Shown here: in pieces, positions 27,201 through 33,781 of the stretch
How the letters are laid out: the number at the start of each line of letters is the position of its first letter
How positions within the stretch are numbered: position 1 is the first letter of the stretch
Origin: Flavobacterium sp. 1
GTDB lineage: Bacteria; Bacteroidota; Bacteroidia; Flavobacteriales; Flavobacteriaceae
Assembly: GCF_002797935.1 (NCBI RefSeq)
Contig: NZ_PGER01000001.1
Span: forward strand, 4,526,001-4,590,000
Length of the DNA: 64,000 bases
Direction: 5' to 3'
The notes under the pieces: model-generated
What the model saw: only the letters and a program-made list of their open reading frames with translations
Told to the model about the DNA's origin: nothing
The model's database searches: none
Translations under genes and position numbers: made by a program

Positions 27201-28756
27201 AGTCGCTGGCTGGATTTACTAAAGGTGAGGCCGACGTTTTGCGTAAAGCCATGGGTAAAAAACAGAAGGACGTTCTGGATAAAATGAAGCCTAAATTTGT
27301 TGAGCAAGCGGCTTTAAAAGGCCATGATGCCAAAGTTTTAGAGAAAATCTGGAAAGACTGGGAAGCTTTTGCGAGTTATGCTTTTAATAAATCGCACTCT
27401 ACTTGTTATGCTTGGATTGCGTATCAAACGGCTTATCTAAAAGCGCATTATCCTGCCGAATATATGGCAGCGGTACTTTCTAATAACATGAATGATATCA
27501 AGCAGGTTTCGTTTTTTATGGAAGAATGTAAGCGTATGGGACTGCAGGTTTTAGGTCCTTGCGTGAACGAGTCGTTTTATAAATTTACTGTAAATGATGA
27601 TTATGCGGTTCGTTTCGGGATGGGAGCTATAAAAGGAGTGGGTTCTGGGGCGGTTGCCACAATTGTCGAAAGCAGAAAAGATGGGAAATATAAGTCAATT
27701 TTTGATTTGGCGAAACGTATCGATTTGCGTGCCGCCAATAAAAAAGCGATTGAAAACTTAGCGTTGGCAGGAGGTTTTGATTCTTTTGAAGGAACAACAA
27801 GAGCGCAATATTTTCACGATGACGGCGACGGAATTACCTTTTATGAGAAAGCAATCCGCTATGGTTCGAAGTATCAGGAAAACGAAAACTCCTCTCAGGT
27901 GAGTTTGTTTGGCGAAAGCAGTGATGTACAAATTGCTGAACCAGTGGTGCCTCCCTGTGAAGATTGGAGTACTATGGAAAAACTCGCCAAAGAGAAAGAG
28001 GTTGTCGGAATTTATATTTCGGGACATCCTTTGGATGATTACAAATTCGAGATGAAATATTTTTGTAACGCAAGGCTCGAAGCTTTGAAAAACATGGAAC
28101 AGTATGTAGGCAAGAATCTTACTTTTGGTGGGATTATTACCAATGTACAGCACCGTGTGGCTAAAAATGGAAAAGGCTGGGGGACTTTTATGTTAGAAGG
28201 TTATGATGAGAGTTATGAATTTAAAATTTTTGGAGAAGAGTATTTAAAGTTTAGACATTTCTTTATCCAAAATAATTTCACCTTCATGAAAGTGCTTATT
28301 AAGGAAGGCTGGGTAAATCAGGAAACCGGCAAAAAGACTGACCCTAGAATGCAATTTGTTTTAGTGCAATATTTGCAGGATGTGTTGAGTACTTTTGCCA
28401 AAAAGCTAATTCTGCTTTTGAATATTAATGATATTGAGACCGAATTTATTCATAAACTGAACCGTCTTTTTCAAGAATATAAAGGAGATAATACTGTTTC
28501 TTTTGAAATCATGGAATTGGAAAAAATAAAACGGATTGTCGAAACAGTTCCCGATTTTGCAGAAAACGAAGAAGAAGCATTTACAGATAGTGATGAAGAA
28601 ACTGTTGAGGTAAGCGAAGCAAAGCAGGTTACTGAAGTCGAAGAAATAAAGGTAGTCACCAAACTCGCCATGCCAAGCCGAAAGCTGAAAATTCAAATTT
28701 CTAATGAACTGCTGTTTGAATTGGAAAAAATGCAGATTAATTTTAAACTGAATTAA
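24230..28756 (+). CDS. dnaE: DNA polymerase III alpha subunit with fused N-terminal exonuclease
   Basis: The protein is 1508 residues against ~1160 for E. coli DnaE. The extra length is an N-terminal DnaQ-like 3'-5' exonuclease (about 1-200): Exo I FDTETTGLP at residues 5-13 with D6 and E8, and Exo III HNATADVEATTR near 171-181. The PHP domain starts near 262 (FAHLHNHTQFSVLQ). The polymerase active site shows PGRGSAAGS near 640, PDIDIDF near 688 (two catalytic Asp) and YVTQFD near 843. A helix-hairpin region and an OB-fold (LTFGGIITNVQHRVAKNGKG, about 1297 on) follow. A C-terminal acidic tail is variable. It is the replicative polymerase and carries its own proofreading domain. It is transcribed alone and followed by a terminator. 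Confidence 0.97.
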   Translation: MYLIFDTETTGLPKRWDAPITDSDNWPRCIQIAWQLHDEMGTLIEHQDYLVKPEGFNIPYDAERIHGISTELAEAEGISLTEVLEKFNIALSKAKFIVGQNLGFDVNIMGAELHRMGVDSPMSSMPVLDTCTEVTASLLKLPGGRGGKFKLPTLTELHSYLFNVPFAEAHNATADVEATTRCFLELIRREVFTKEELDVPKGYFDTFQNKNPKEIPLIGLKHINLKKASDAIREQLKALVSDDVQTVVSDSDKQGLKEAKFAHLHNHTQFSVLQSTIGIGNIVSATAKNKMPAVAMTDTGNMMGAFHFVSAVMNHNKAASGKNKALVEAGEEPTETEMKPIVGCEFNICENHLDKSKKDNGNQVVLLAKNKKGYHNLAKMSSIAFTDGFYYVPRIDRNIIEKYKEDIMVLSGNLYGEIPSKILNIGENQAEEALIWWKEQFGDDFYLEVMRHNQEDENRVNKTLIEFSKKHDVKLIATNNTYYLNKEDANAHDILLCVKDGEKQATPIGRGRGYRYGLPNQEYYYKSEEEMKKLFSDLPEAIINIQEIVDKVEGYSLYRDVLLPKFDIPQEFVDLEDEKDNGVRGENAYLRDLTMIGAKKRYGEITESIQERLDFELLTISNSGYPGYFLIVQDFIAEARNMDVSVGPGRGSAAGSAVAYCLGITNIDPIKYDLLFERFLNPDRVSMPDIDIDFDDEGRGRVMDYVINKYGKNQVAQIITYGKMATKSAIRDTARVLDLPLFEADRIAKLIPAMMPGKWNLARFLSETEDEVKKALKGADEFELVKELIAIANEDDLAGETIQQAKILEGSMRNTGIHACGVIITPSDITNYVPVTTAKDSDLYVTQFDNSVAESAGLLKMDFLGLKTLTLIKDTVKLVKYRTGTQLDPDTFPIDDIKTYELFQRGETIGIFQYESAGMQKYMKELKPTVFGDLIAMNALYRPGPLEYIPSFVRRKNGEEEIKYDLDACEEYLGETYGITVYQEQVMLLSQSLAGFTKGEADVLRKAMGKKQKDVLDKMKPKFVEQAALKGHDAKVLEKIWKDWEAFASYAFNKSHSTCYAWIAYQTAYLKAHYPAEYMAAVLSNNMNDIKQVSFFMEECKRMGLQVLGPCVNESFYKFTVNDDYAVRFGMGAIKGVGSGAVATIVESRKDGKYKSIFDLAKRIDLRAANKKAIENLALAGGFDSFEGTTRAQYFHDDGDGITFYEKAIRYGSKYQENENSSQVSLFGESSDVQIAEPVVPPCEDWSTMEKLAKEKEVVGIYISGHPLDDYKFEMKYFCNARLEALKNMEQYVGKNLTFGGIITNVQHRVAKNGKGWGTFMLEGYDESYEFKIFGEEYLKFRHFFIQNNFTFMKVLIKEGWVNQETGKKTDPRMQFVLVQYLQDVLSTFAKKLILLLNINDIETEFIHKLNRLFQEYKGDNTVSFEIMELEKIKRIVETVPDFAENEEEAFTDSDEETVEVSEAKQVTEVEEIKVVTKLAMPSRKLKIQISNELLFELEKMQINFKLN

Positions 28757-28815
28757 ATAGAGAGGTTATTTTTTTAAAGGGGTGTTAAAAAGCGCAATGG
28801 TTGTTAAAAATTGGT

Positions 28816-28842
28816 AAAAAAAGGTGCTGAATAACCTTTTTT
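28816..28842 (+). terminator. Terminator of dnaE
   Basis: AAAAAAGGT and ACCTTTTTT pair around a short GCTGAATA loop, about 60 bases after the dnaE stop. The stem contains only three G-C pairs, so strength is moderate. Confidence 0.65.
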
Positions 28843-29051
28843 GTATTGAATTATAATACTATTCTGTGTTTTTTAATAGAGTTTAATTTCTTATTTTTGT
28901 AAAATATTTATATTTTTTATATTTTTTTAATAGTTTATTTAGTTATTGTTTATTAAAATTAATAACAAAGTCTTGTTTTTGATTATTTCATATAGTTTTG
29001 TCTAAAGATCAGGAAAATAGATATAATTTTGTCCAAAATTAAATTTAAAAA

Positions 29052-30026
29052 ATGAAGACAAAATTATTTTTATTAGGATTATTGGCTTCTGCTATGACTG
29101 TGGCAGGGCAAACAACTAACACTACAGATAGTAAAAAAGAAACTTGGTATTTTAAATTAGGAGGTTCTTATTTTATTCAAACGGCCGCAACTGATTTTCC
29201 AATTATTTCTGGAACATTGCCTAATAATGATGTATTTGCTGCAGATGGTATTACTTTGATTTCAAGAGAGACCAATCATGGCTCATTTGGAGAAGGATTC
29301 CGTACCGGATTGACTACTGGATACCGTTTTTCTACACGTTTTGGTGTAGAAGTAGGATTTAATTATTTCAATGGGAATAGTAAGACAATGGCGCAAGCAA
29401 CTCATAAATATGTGCCTAATCCTAATAATGTTCCAATTTTTGTAAATGGTAGTGCAGAAGGAAAAATTGAAGCGTTTGATATTGCACCTGCGCTTGTAAT
29501 GTTTTTAGGAGAAACTCATGGTTTCGAGCCATATACTAAAGTAGGAGTTATTGTTCCTGTTCATGGGACATTAGAAATTGAAAGCAATAGAGAATTTACA
29601 ACACCTGCCGGAGTTACTAATACTTATACTAAAGATGTTGTGAAACCGAAACCAACTGTAGGTTTTATGGCGGCTATCGGGACTTCATATAAAGTAGCAA
29701 AAAATATTTCCATATTTGCCGAACTAGAATACCGTAACTTTACTGTTCATGGCGATACTAAAGAAACAAAGGAGTATACAGAAAATGGAGTTGACAAACT
29801 ATATACGCCAACTACTTTTAGAGCAGATGCTTCTTACTCGGCAAGCCATGTTAAATATGTTGATGAATTGACTACTGATTCAAATCATTATTTATTTAAT
29901 CCTAATACAGCAACGCCATATATAGAAAAAGATACAACTAGGCCAAATGATGCAATGAACGACATCAGCTCTTATGTTGGAATTTCTGGATTAGGTTTGA
30001 CTTTTGGATTGAAATACAGCCTGTAA
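29052..30026 (+). CDS. Outer-membrane beta-barrel protein
   Basis: The protein is 324 residues. A signal peptide (LFLLGLLASAMTVAGQ) is followed by alternating amphipathic strands rich in Gly, Tyr and Phe: WYFKLGGSYFIQ, GFRTGLTTGYRFSTRFGVEVGFNYF, FEPYTKVGVIVPV, VGFMAAIGTSYKVAKNISIFAELEYRNF and a last strand ISGLGLTFGLKYSL. This is an OmpA/OmpW-size barrel of the general 'outer membrane beta-barrel' group; no periplasmic peptidoglycan-binding domain is present. Two -7-like boxes (TAGTTTTG at 28993-29000 and TAATTTTG at 29024-29031) precede the start. It is monocistronic, with a terminator shortly after. Function is not inferable. Confidence 0.85.
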   Translation: MKTKLFLLGLLASAMTVAGQTTNTTDSKKETWYFKLGGSYFIQTAATDFPIISGTLPNNDVFAADGITLISRETNHGSFGEGFRTGLTTGYRFSTRFGVEVGFNYFNGNSKTMAQATHKYVPNPNNVPIFVNGSAEGKIEAFDIAPALVMFLGETHGFEPYTKVGVIVPVHGTLEIESNREFTTPAGVTNTYTKDVVKPKPTVGFMAAIGTSYKVAKNISIFAELEYRNFTVHGDTKETKEYTENGVDKLYTPTTFRADASYSASHVKYVDELTTDSNHYLFNPNTATPYIEKDTTRPNDAMNDISSYVGISGLGLTFGLKYSL

Positions 30027-30050
30027 TCAAATACGGTTGAAATTGAATGA

Positions 30051-30080
30051 AGACCTTCTGAAAAGAGGGTCTTTTTTTTT
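30051..30080 (+). terminator. Terminator of the beta-barrel gene
   Basis: AGACC-t-TCT and AGA-g-GGTCT pair around GAAA, followed by nine or more T residues, 24 bases after the stop. Confidence 0.88.
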
Positions 30081-30103
30081 GATTAAATATTTTGAAATCC
30101 CAA

Positions 30104-30190
30104 ATGCCCTAGCCCAGATGGAAACGGCATCCTGTTGTCCCGGGGTTCGGGACAACAGATATAGTGTACAGCTGGAAATAGCTACTAATC
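30104..30190 (+). ncRNA. Dispersed hairpin element, copy A
   Basis: This is one of four copies in the window of a ~90-100 base element. It reads CCCTAGCCCAGATGG, then a GGAAACGGCATC-like box, a variable stem (CTGTTGTCCCG 30132-30142 with CGGGACAACAG 30148-30158, loop GGGTT), then CAGCTGGAAATAGCTACTAA. The outer pair CCAG/CTGG here replaces CCTG/CAGG in copies C and D, a compensatory change. It lies between the beta-barrel terminator and trxA. It resembles what I remember of the Flavobacterium Flavo-1 RNA family, but I cannot confirm the match. Confidence 0.7.
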
Positions 30191-30321
30191 ATTTTGGAAA
30201 TAGCAATTAGCAATACATTTATAATGAAAACTAATTTAGGAATGGCGTTTGGTTGGTTTTTAATTTCTAAATTTGTACTCAAGTTTTAAGAATAAGCATT
30301 TAAACATTAAATAAAAATAGT

Positions 30322-30639
30322 ATGGCATTAGCAATAACAGATGCTACTTTTGATGAAGTAGTTTTGAAATCAGATAAACCGGTAATGGTAGATTTTTGGG
30401 CAGCATGGTGCGGACCTTGTAGAATGGTTGGACCAATCATTGACGAGCTAAGCAGCGAGTACGAAGGGAAAGTTGTTGTGGGGAAAGTTGATGTAGATGC
30501 AAACCAAGAATTTGCTGCAAAATACGGTGTTAGAAATATTCCTACTGTATTAGTTTTTCATAACGGAGAGGTAGTTGGGAAACAAGTTGGAGTAGCGCCA
30601 AAACAAACGTATGCTGATAGTTTAGATGCTTTATTGTAA
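30322..30639 (+). CDS. trxA: Thioredoxin
   Basis: The protein is 105 residues, the exact size of classical thioredoxin 1. The redox site WCGPC lies at residues 29-33 (Cys30, Cys33), followed by the conserved RMVGPIIDELS, KVDVDANQEFAAKYGVRNIPTVLVF with its cis-Pro (IPT), and a C-terminal Gly-rich turn. It reduces protein disulfides in the cytoplasm with thioredoxin reductase, which is not in this window. There is no signal peptide. A -7-like TAAATTTG at 30268-30275 lies 46 bases before the ATG. It is transcribed alone, with a terminator after the stop. Confidence 0.97.
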   Translation: MALAITDATFDEVVLKSDKPVMVDFWAAWCGPCRMVGPIIDELSSEYEGKVVVGKVDVDANQEFAAKYGVRNIPTVLVFHNGEVVGKQVGVAPKQTYADSLDALL

Positions 30640-30657
30640 TCTAAATTGAAATAAGTT

Positions 30658-30688
30658 AAAAAGGTCTGGCGAAAGTCAGGCCTTTTTT
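30658..30688 (+). terminator. Terminator of trxA
   Basis: AAAGGTCTG and CAGGCCTTT pair (one G-U) around GCGAAAGT and are followed by a T run, about 20 bases after the stop codon. Confidence 0.88.
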
Positions 30689-30720
30689 GTTTTAAATATT
30701 TTGTTGGACTAAGTTAATTC

Positions 30721-30773
30721 ACCATTAAGAGATTAAATCAGTTAAGCTTAATGATTCTTAATATCTTAATGGT
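30721..30773. repeat. Long imperfect inverted repeat built of TTAAG units
   Basis: ACCATTAAGA (30721-30730) and TCTTAATGGT (30764-30773) are perfect 10-base arms. Inner ATTAA/TTAAT and TTAAGCTTAA extend the symmetry. The whole stretch is built of ATTAAG-like units, a simple-repeat type seen in several spacers of this window. It lies between the trxA terminator and the DUF58 gene. Confidence 0.65.
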
Positions 30774-30859
30774 TAAAAAAGAAAAACCTTTTAATGGTTT
30801 ACTTTTAAATTGTCAGTAGCACGATGTAGTGTGTTCAAACTTTTTTATACATTTGGAAT

Positions 30860-31786
30860 ATGAAGATCGAATCACAGATAGAAAAAATATCCAGTTTTCA
30901 GCACTTGGAACTGTTGGCCAATCAAGTTGTGGAAGGCTTTATTTCTGGAATGCACAAAAGTCCGTTTCATGGATTTTCGGCAGAATTTGCCGAGCATAAA
31001 GTGTACAATGTAGGAGAAAGCACCAAACACATTGATTGGAAACTGTTTGCAAAAACGGATAGACTGTACACCAAGTGTTTTGAGGAGGAAACCAATTTGA
31101 GATGTCATATTATCATTGACAATTCCTCATCGATGCATTATCCTAAATTGAAAGATAATCAGCAGTTTTATGAAAGCAAAATAGGTTTTTCGGTATTGGC
31201 TTCGGCTGTATTAATGAATCTACTGAAGAAACAGCGTGATGCGGTAGGTTTGAGTGTGTTTTCGGATAGTTACGAATATTATGCGCCAGAAAAGGGGAGC
31301 GACCGTCATCACAGAATGATATTGAATACCCTTGAGGGGCTTTTGGAAGTCACCAAAGAGAAAAAACAGACCGACACTATTACTTATCTGCATCAGATAG
31401 CTGAGAAAATCCATCGTCGTTCGATGATTATTTTGTTTACGGATATGTTTCAGTCAGAAAACGAGGAAGCACTTTTTAATGCATTGCAGCATTTGAAACA
31501 CGACAAGCATAAAGTGGTTTTGTTTCATGTTATAGACAATGAAACGGAGCGGAAATTTGATTTTGACAATGCTCCGAGGAAGTTTATTGATGTTGAGACA
31601 GGAGAAGAGGTAGTGATTTTTGCGGATAATGTGAAGTCAGCATACGAAAAACAGGTGGGTGATTACTTCAAAAAGTTGGCTTTAACCTGCGCTCAAAACA
31701 AAATAAAGTACATTCCTGTGGGGGTTGGCGAAAGTTTTGAGAAAATTTTGATGGCATACTTGGTTGAGAAACAAAACTTTGGATAG
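30860..31786 (+). CDS. DUF58-domain protein (MoxR-associated, vWA-like)
   Basis: The protein is 308 residues. The DUF58 signature is clear: HKSPFHGFSAEFAEHKVYNVGESTKHIDWKLFAKTDRLYTKCFEEETNL around residues 32-78. A vWA/MIDAS-like IIIDNSSSM follows near 85-93, and LFTDMFQSENEEAL lies near 190. DUF58 proteins usually act with MoxR AAA+ ATPases and Bat proteins in envelope or stress functions. No moxR is adjacent here, so the gene is separated from its usual partners or belongs to a different subgroup. There is no signal peptide or membrane helix. A TACATTTG box lies only 4 bases before the ATG, too close to be a normal promoter. Confidence 0.92.
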   Translation: MKIESQIEKISSFQHLELLANQVVEGFISGMHKSPFHGFSAEFAEHKVYNVGESTKHIDWKLFAKTDRLYTKCFEEETNLRCHIIIDNSSSMHYPKLKDNQQFYESKIGFSVLASAVLMNLLKKQRDAVGLSVFSDSYEYYAPEKGSDRHHRMILNTLEGLLEVTKEKKQTDTITYLHQIAEKIHRRSMIILFTDMFQSENEEALFNALQHLKHDKHKVVLFHVIDNETERKFDFDNAPRKFIDVETGEEVVIFADNVKSAYEKQVGDYFKKLALTCAQNKIKYIPVGVGESFEKILMAYLVEKQNFG

Positions 31787-31825
31787 ATGAACAGAATTTT
31801 TTTTTAAAATTCTCTAATAAAAGAC

Positions 31826-31855
31826 TTGTGTAAACGGAAATCTATTGTATCTTTG
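31826..31855 (+). promoter_or_regulatory. Promoter of the first tRNA-Asp gene
   Basis: TTG (31826-31828), 19 bases, then TATCTTTG (31848-31855), followed directly by the GC-rich CCACCGC. It has the consensus spacing and lies 18 bases before the tRNA. Confidence 0.85.
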
Positions 31856-31873
31856 CCACCGCAATAAAGCAGA

Positions 31874-31947
31874 GGTTTGGTAGTTCAGTTGGTTAGAATA
31901 CATGCCTGTCACGCATGGGGTCGCGGGTTCGAGTCCCGTCCAGACCG
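31874..31947 (+). tRNA. tRNA-Asp (GTC), copy 1
   Basis: The 74-base gene has acceptor stem GGTTTGG/CCAGACC (one G-U), anticodon stem CATGC/GCATG with loop CTGTCAC (anticodon GTC), T arm GCGGG-TTCGAGT-CCCGT, and discriminator G. CCA is not encoded. It is identical to copy 2 at 32367-32440 over the mature tRNA. Confidence 0.97.
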
Positions 31948-31957
31948 CAATATTGGG

Positions 31958-31987
31958 AAAAGCCTTTCGTAACAGAAAGGCTTTTTT
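31958..31987 (+). terminator. Terminator after tRNA-Asp copy 1
   Basis: AAAGCCTTTC and GAAAGGCTTT pair around GTAACA and lead into a T run, 10 bases after the tRNA. A nearly identical hairpin follows copy 2. Confidence 0.9.
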
Positions 31988-32022
31988 GCCCAAATACGGT
32001 ATCTAAAGCTAGTTGTGTTGTT

Positions 32023-32092
32023 TCTCGTCCATGACGAGACTGGTTTGTAGTTAGACCAATGAAAAGCTTTCCACTTTGTGGATAGCTTTTTT
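32023..32092 (+). pseudogene. tRNA-Asp remnant with CTCGTC palindrome and terminator
   Basis: TCTCGTC (32023-32029) and GACGAGA (32033-32039) form a tight palindrome. It is followed by GGTTTGTAGTT and AGACC, which look like the collapsed ends of a tRNA-Asp gene (GGTTTGGTAGTT...AGACC). A terminator-like hairpin, AAAAGCT-tt-CCAC / GTGG-at-AGCTTTTTT (32062-32092), follows as after the intact copies. This reads as a deleted tandem copy of the tRNA unit. Confidence 0.5.
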
Positions 32093-32186
32093 GATTTTAA
32101 GGGAGTTACATTTTTTTGATTCTTGTGTTATAAAATAGTTGCGAAAACGAAAATCTGTTGTATCTTTTGCACTCACAATAAAACAG

Positions 32187-32267
32187 GGTTTGGTTGTTCA
32201 GTTGGTTAGAATACATGCCTGGTATCTCGTCTTTTGGGACGAGACGGAATCGAGTCCCGTTCAGGCT
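32187..32267 (+). pseudogene. Degenerate tRNA-Asp copy with a palindrome in place of the anticodon arm
   Basis: The first 32 bases match tRNA-Asp (GGTTTGG, D arm, CATGCCTG) with one or two changes. The anticodon arm is then replaced by TCTCGTC (32225-32231) / GACGAGA (32238-32244) with a TTTTGG loop. The end is an altered T arm (ACGG...CCGT still pairs) and an eroded acceptor (TCAGGCT). A promoter-like TTG-N19-TATCTTTT precedes it. It cannot be a working tRNA-Asp because the GTC anticodon is lost. Confidence 0.75.
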
Positions 32268-32319
32268 TTTTTGATTTTAAAAGAGTTAGGATTTTTTTAA
32301 TTCTTGTGTTATAAAATAG

Positions 32320-32349
32320 TTGCGTAAACGGAAATCTATTGTATCTTTG
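32320..32349 (+). promoter_or_regulatory. Promoter of the second tRNA-Asp gene
   Basis: TTG (32320-32322), 19 bases, TATCTTTG (32342-32349), then CCACCGC. It is nearly the same as the copy 1 promoter, showing that the whole promoter-tRNA-terminator unit was duplicated. Confidence 0.85.
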
Positions 32350-32366
32350 CCACCGCAATAAAACAG

Positions 32367-32440
32367 GGTTTGGTAGTTCAGTTGGTTAGAATACATGCCT
32401 GTCACGCATGGGGTCGCGGGTTCGAGTCCCGTCCAGACCG
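32367..32440 (+). tRNA. tRNA-Asp (GTC), copy 2
   Basis: The 74-base tRNA is identical to copy 1 (GGTTTGG/CCAGACC acceptor, GTC anticodon, TTCGAGT T loop). CCA is not encoded. It has its own promoter and terminator and is the last unit of the tandem array. Confidence 0.97.
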
Positions 32441-32452
32441 CAAATATTGTTT

Positions 32453-32482
32453 AAAGCCTTTCTTAACGGAAAGGCTTTTTTT
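32453..32482 (+). terminator. Terminator after tRNA-Asp copy 2
   Basis: AAAGCCTTTC and GGAAAGGCTTT pair around TTAAC, followed by a T run. It lies between this tRNA and the convergent DUF456 gene. Confidence 0.9.
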
Positions 32483-32500
32483 AGGGATAAAATTCACGAT

Positions 32501-33001
32501 TTAAAACAAAGCGGTACTATTCTGCCATACAATCCAAATAAACAATCCCAAATACATCATACACACTACAAACTTCATAAAAGAAGAAGCAAGAAGACCC
32601 AGTAAAGAACCGGTCGCCGCTTTCAAAGCGCGCTTATGGTCTTGCTTATCATAAATTAGTTCACCAACTAAAGCCCCAACAAACGGCCCTATAATAAAAC
32701 CCAACGGAATTGGGGCAAAAATTCCAACAATCAAACCAATATTGGTTCCCCAAATACCATATTTACTCCCGCCAAATTTTTTGGTTCCTTTTGCGGGTAT
32801 CACATAATCTAATACGGTTAGCATAACAGTAATCAATAAGGAAATACCCAGAACCCAATAATTGGCAGGAACAGCTTTGGTAAAATATAACAATACGATT
32901 CCAATCCAACTGATGCTTGATCCTGGTAAAACAGGCAGGAAACTTCCAAAAACACCTGCAACAACACAAACAAAACCCAAAATAAAAAGCAGGATATCCA
33001 T
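32501..33001 (-). CDS. DUF456 membrane protein
   Basis: The protein is 166 residues and nearly all hydrophobic, with four to five membrane helices. The family signature is VFGSFLPVLPGSSISWIGIVLLYF near residues 18-41, then a Gly-rich KKFGGSKYGIWGTNIGLIVGIFAPIPLGFIIGPFVGALVGEL (about 74-115) typical of DUF456 glycine-zipper proteins. It is an inner-membrane protein of unknown function. It converges with the tRNA-Asp array and stands alone. The start has a plausible upstream A-rich region; no promoter with good spacing was identified. Confidence 0.92.
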   Translation of the reverse strand: MDILLFILGFVCVVAGVFGSFLPVLPGSSISWIGIVLLYFTKAVPANYWVLGISLLITVMLTVLDYVIPAKGTKKFGGSKYGIWGTNIGLIVGIFAPIPLGFIIGPFVGALVGELIYDKQDHKRALKAATGSLLGLLASSFMKFVVCMMYLGLFIWIVWQNSTALF

Positions 33002-33113
33002 AAAAATATTTTTAGTAATTTTGATGCCGAAAACGCAAACTCATTTCGTACACGAATATGGGAAAAATAATTGTATTTTTATAACATATTTAGTTCCATT
33101 CAAATAACAAACA

Positions 33114-33590
33114 TTGAAGCAGTATTCCTTTTTTTTAGTCTTTATTCTTTTTAATTCCTGTCAATATTTTGACAAGCAGATTCCTTCCGAAAAGGAATTA
33201 TTGCAAAAGGAATTAAAGGCTATCAATTGGAAAGAAGTCGACGAGTATCCATCGATGGTGGATTGCGATAAAATCGAAGACAAAAAACAACGCCAGCAAT
33301 GTTTTTTTGAGATGTTAACCCAGTTAATACAAGAGAAATTGTGTAATGATACGCTGGCGATGCTGTATCCGGAACTGGATACCATCGAAGTGAAAGTGAC
33401 TATTTTTCCTAATGCAACTATGAAATTCGAACCGCAGTTCCCGAAAGATTCGGTTATGTATGATAAAGTAAAAATCGATAGTATTCTGAAAGTCCGTTTG
33501 GTGGACTTTCCTAAAATCCATCCAGCAATCAAGAGGGGATTACCTGTAAAAACCCAGTTTATACTTCCAGTTATTCTAAAAGTGGAGTAG
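33114..33590 (+). CDS. Hypothetical lipoprotein
   Basis: The protein is 158 residues. It appears to start at a TTG codon (MKQYSFFLVFILFNSC), because no in-frame ATG gives a signal peptide; the lipobox is LFNSC with Cys16. The mature part is charged, with a CDKIEDKKQRQQCFFEML segment and a beta-rich C-terminal half ending KTQFILPVILKVE. The layout vaguely resembles the C-terminal domain of TonB-like energy transducers, but key residues are not evident. There are four Cys beyond the lipid one or near it, which could form disulfides. The hairpin element copy B starts 6 bases after the stop. Function unknown. Confidence 0.75.
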   Translation: MKQYSFFLVFILFNSCQYFDKQIPSEKELLQKELKAINWKEVDEYPSMVDCDKIEDKKQRQQCFFEMLTQLIQEKLCNDTLAMLYPELDTIEVKVTIFPNATMKFEPQFPKDSVMYDKVKIDSILKVRLVDFPKIHPAIKRGLPVKTQFILPVILKVE

Positions 33591-33595
33591 TTTTT

Positions 33596-33694
33596 TAAGG
33601 AGCCTTTTCCAGCTATTCGTTGCAATCTTTATGTTTTTAAAGAAAAAACATAAAGGATTTCCACTACTATCTGGGCTAGGACATTTGTTTTCAT
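33596..33694 (-). ncRNA. Dispersed hairpin element, copy B
   Basis: Read on the minus strand: ATGAAAAC (33694-33687), CCTAGCCCAGATAG, TAGTGGAAATCC, a variable stem, GATTGCAACGAATAGCTGG, then GGCTCCTTAA. The variable stem here is AT-rich (CTTTATGTTTTT 33627-33638 with AAAAACATAAAG), quite unlike the GC-rich stems of A, C and D, yet it pairs well. The outer CCAG/CTGG pair is kept. Conserved flanks with a replaced but pairing stem support a structured element. Confidence 0.7.
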
Positions 33695-33781
33695 AACAAG
33701 ATTTCATAATTTGAGATGACGTTTATTATTGAATCTTTAAGGAAATCTAAAATTTAAATTCTGCAATCTTAAATCTGCAAT

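Noticed and set aside
31826..32482. CRISPR-like array of repeats around tRNA-Asp
   Set aside because: The repeats are tRNA genes with promoters and terminators; there are no uniform repeats and spacers, and no cas genes.
32408..32605. Open frame starting inside tRNA-Asp copy 2
   Set aside because: It starts in a tRNA, reads through its terminator and overlaps the DUF456 gene on the other strand.
33161..33625. Long minus-strand frame of 154 codons opposite the 33.1-33.6 kb lipoprotein
   Set aside because: It mirrors the lipoprotein gene, whose signal peptide and lipobox make the plus strand the better call.
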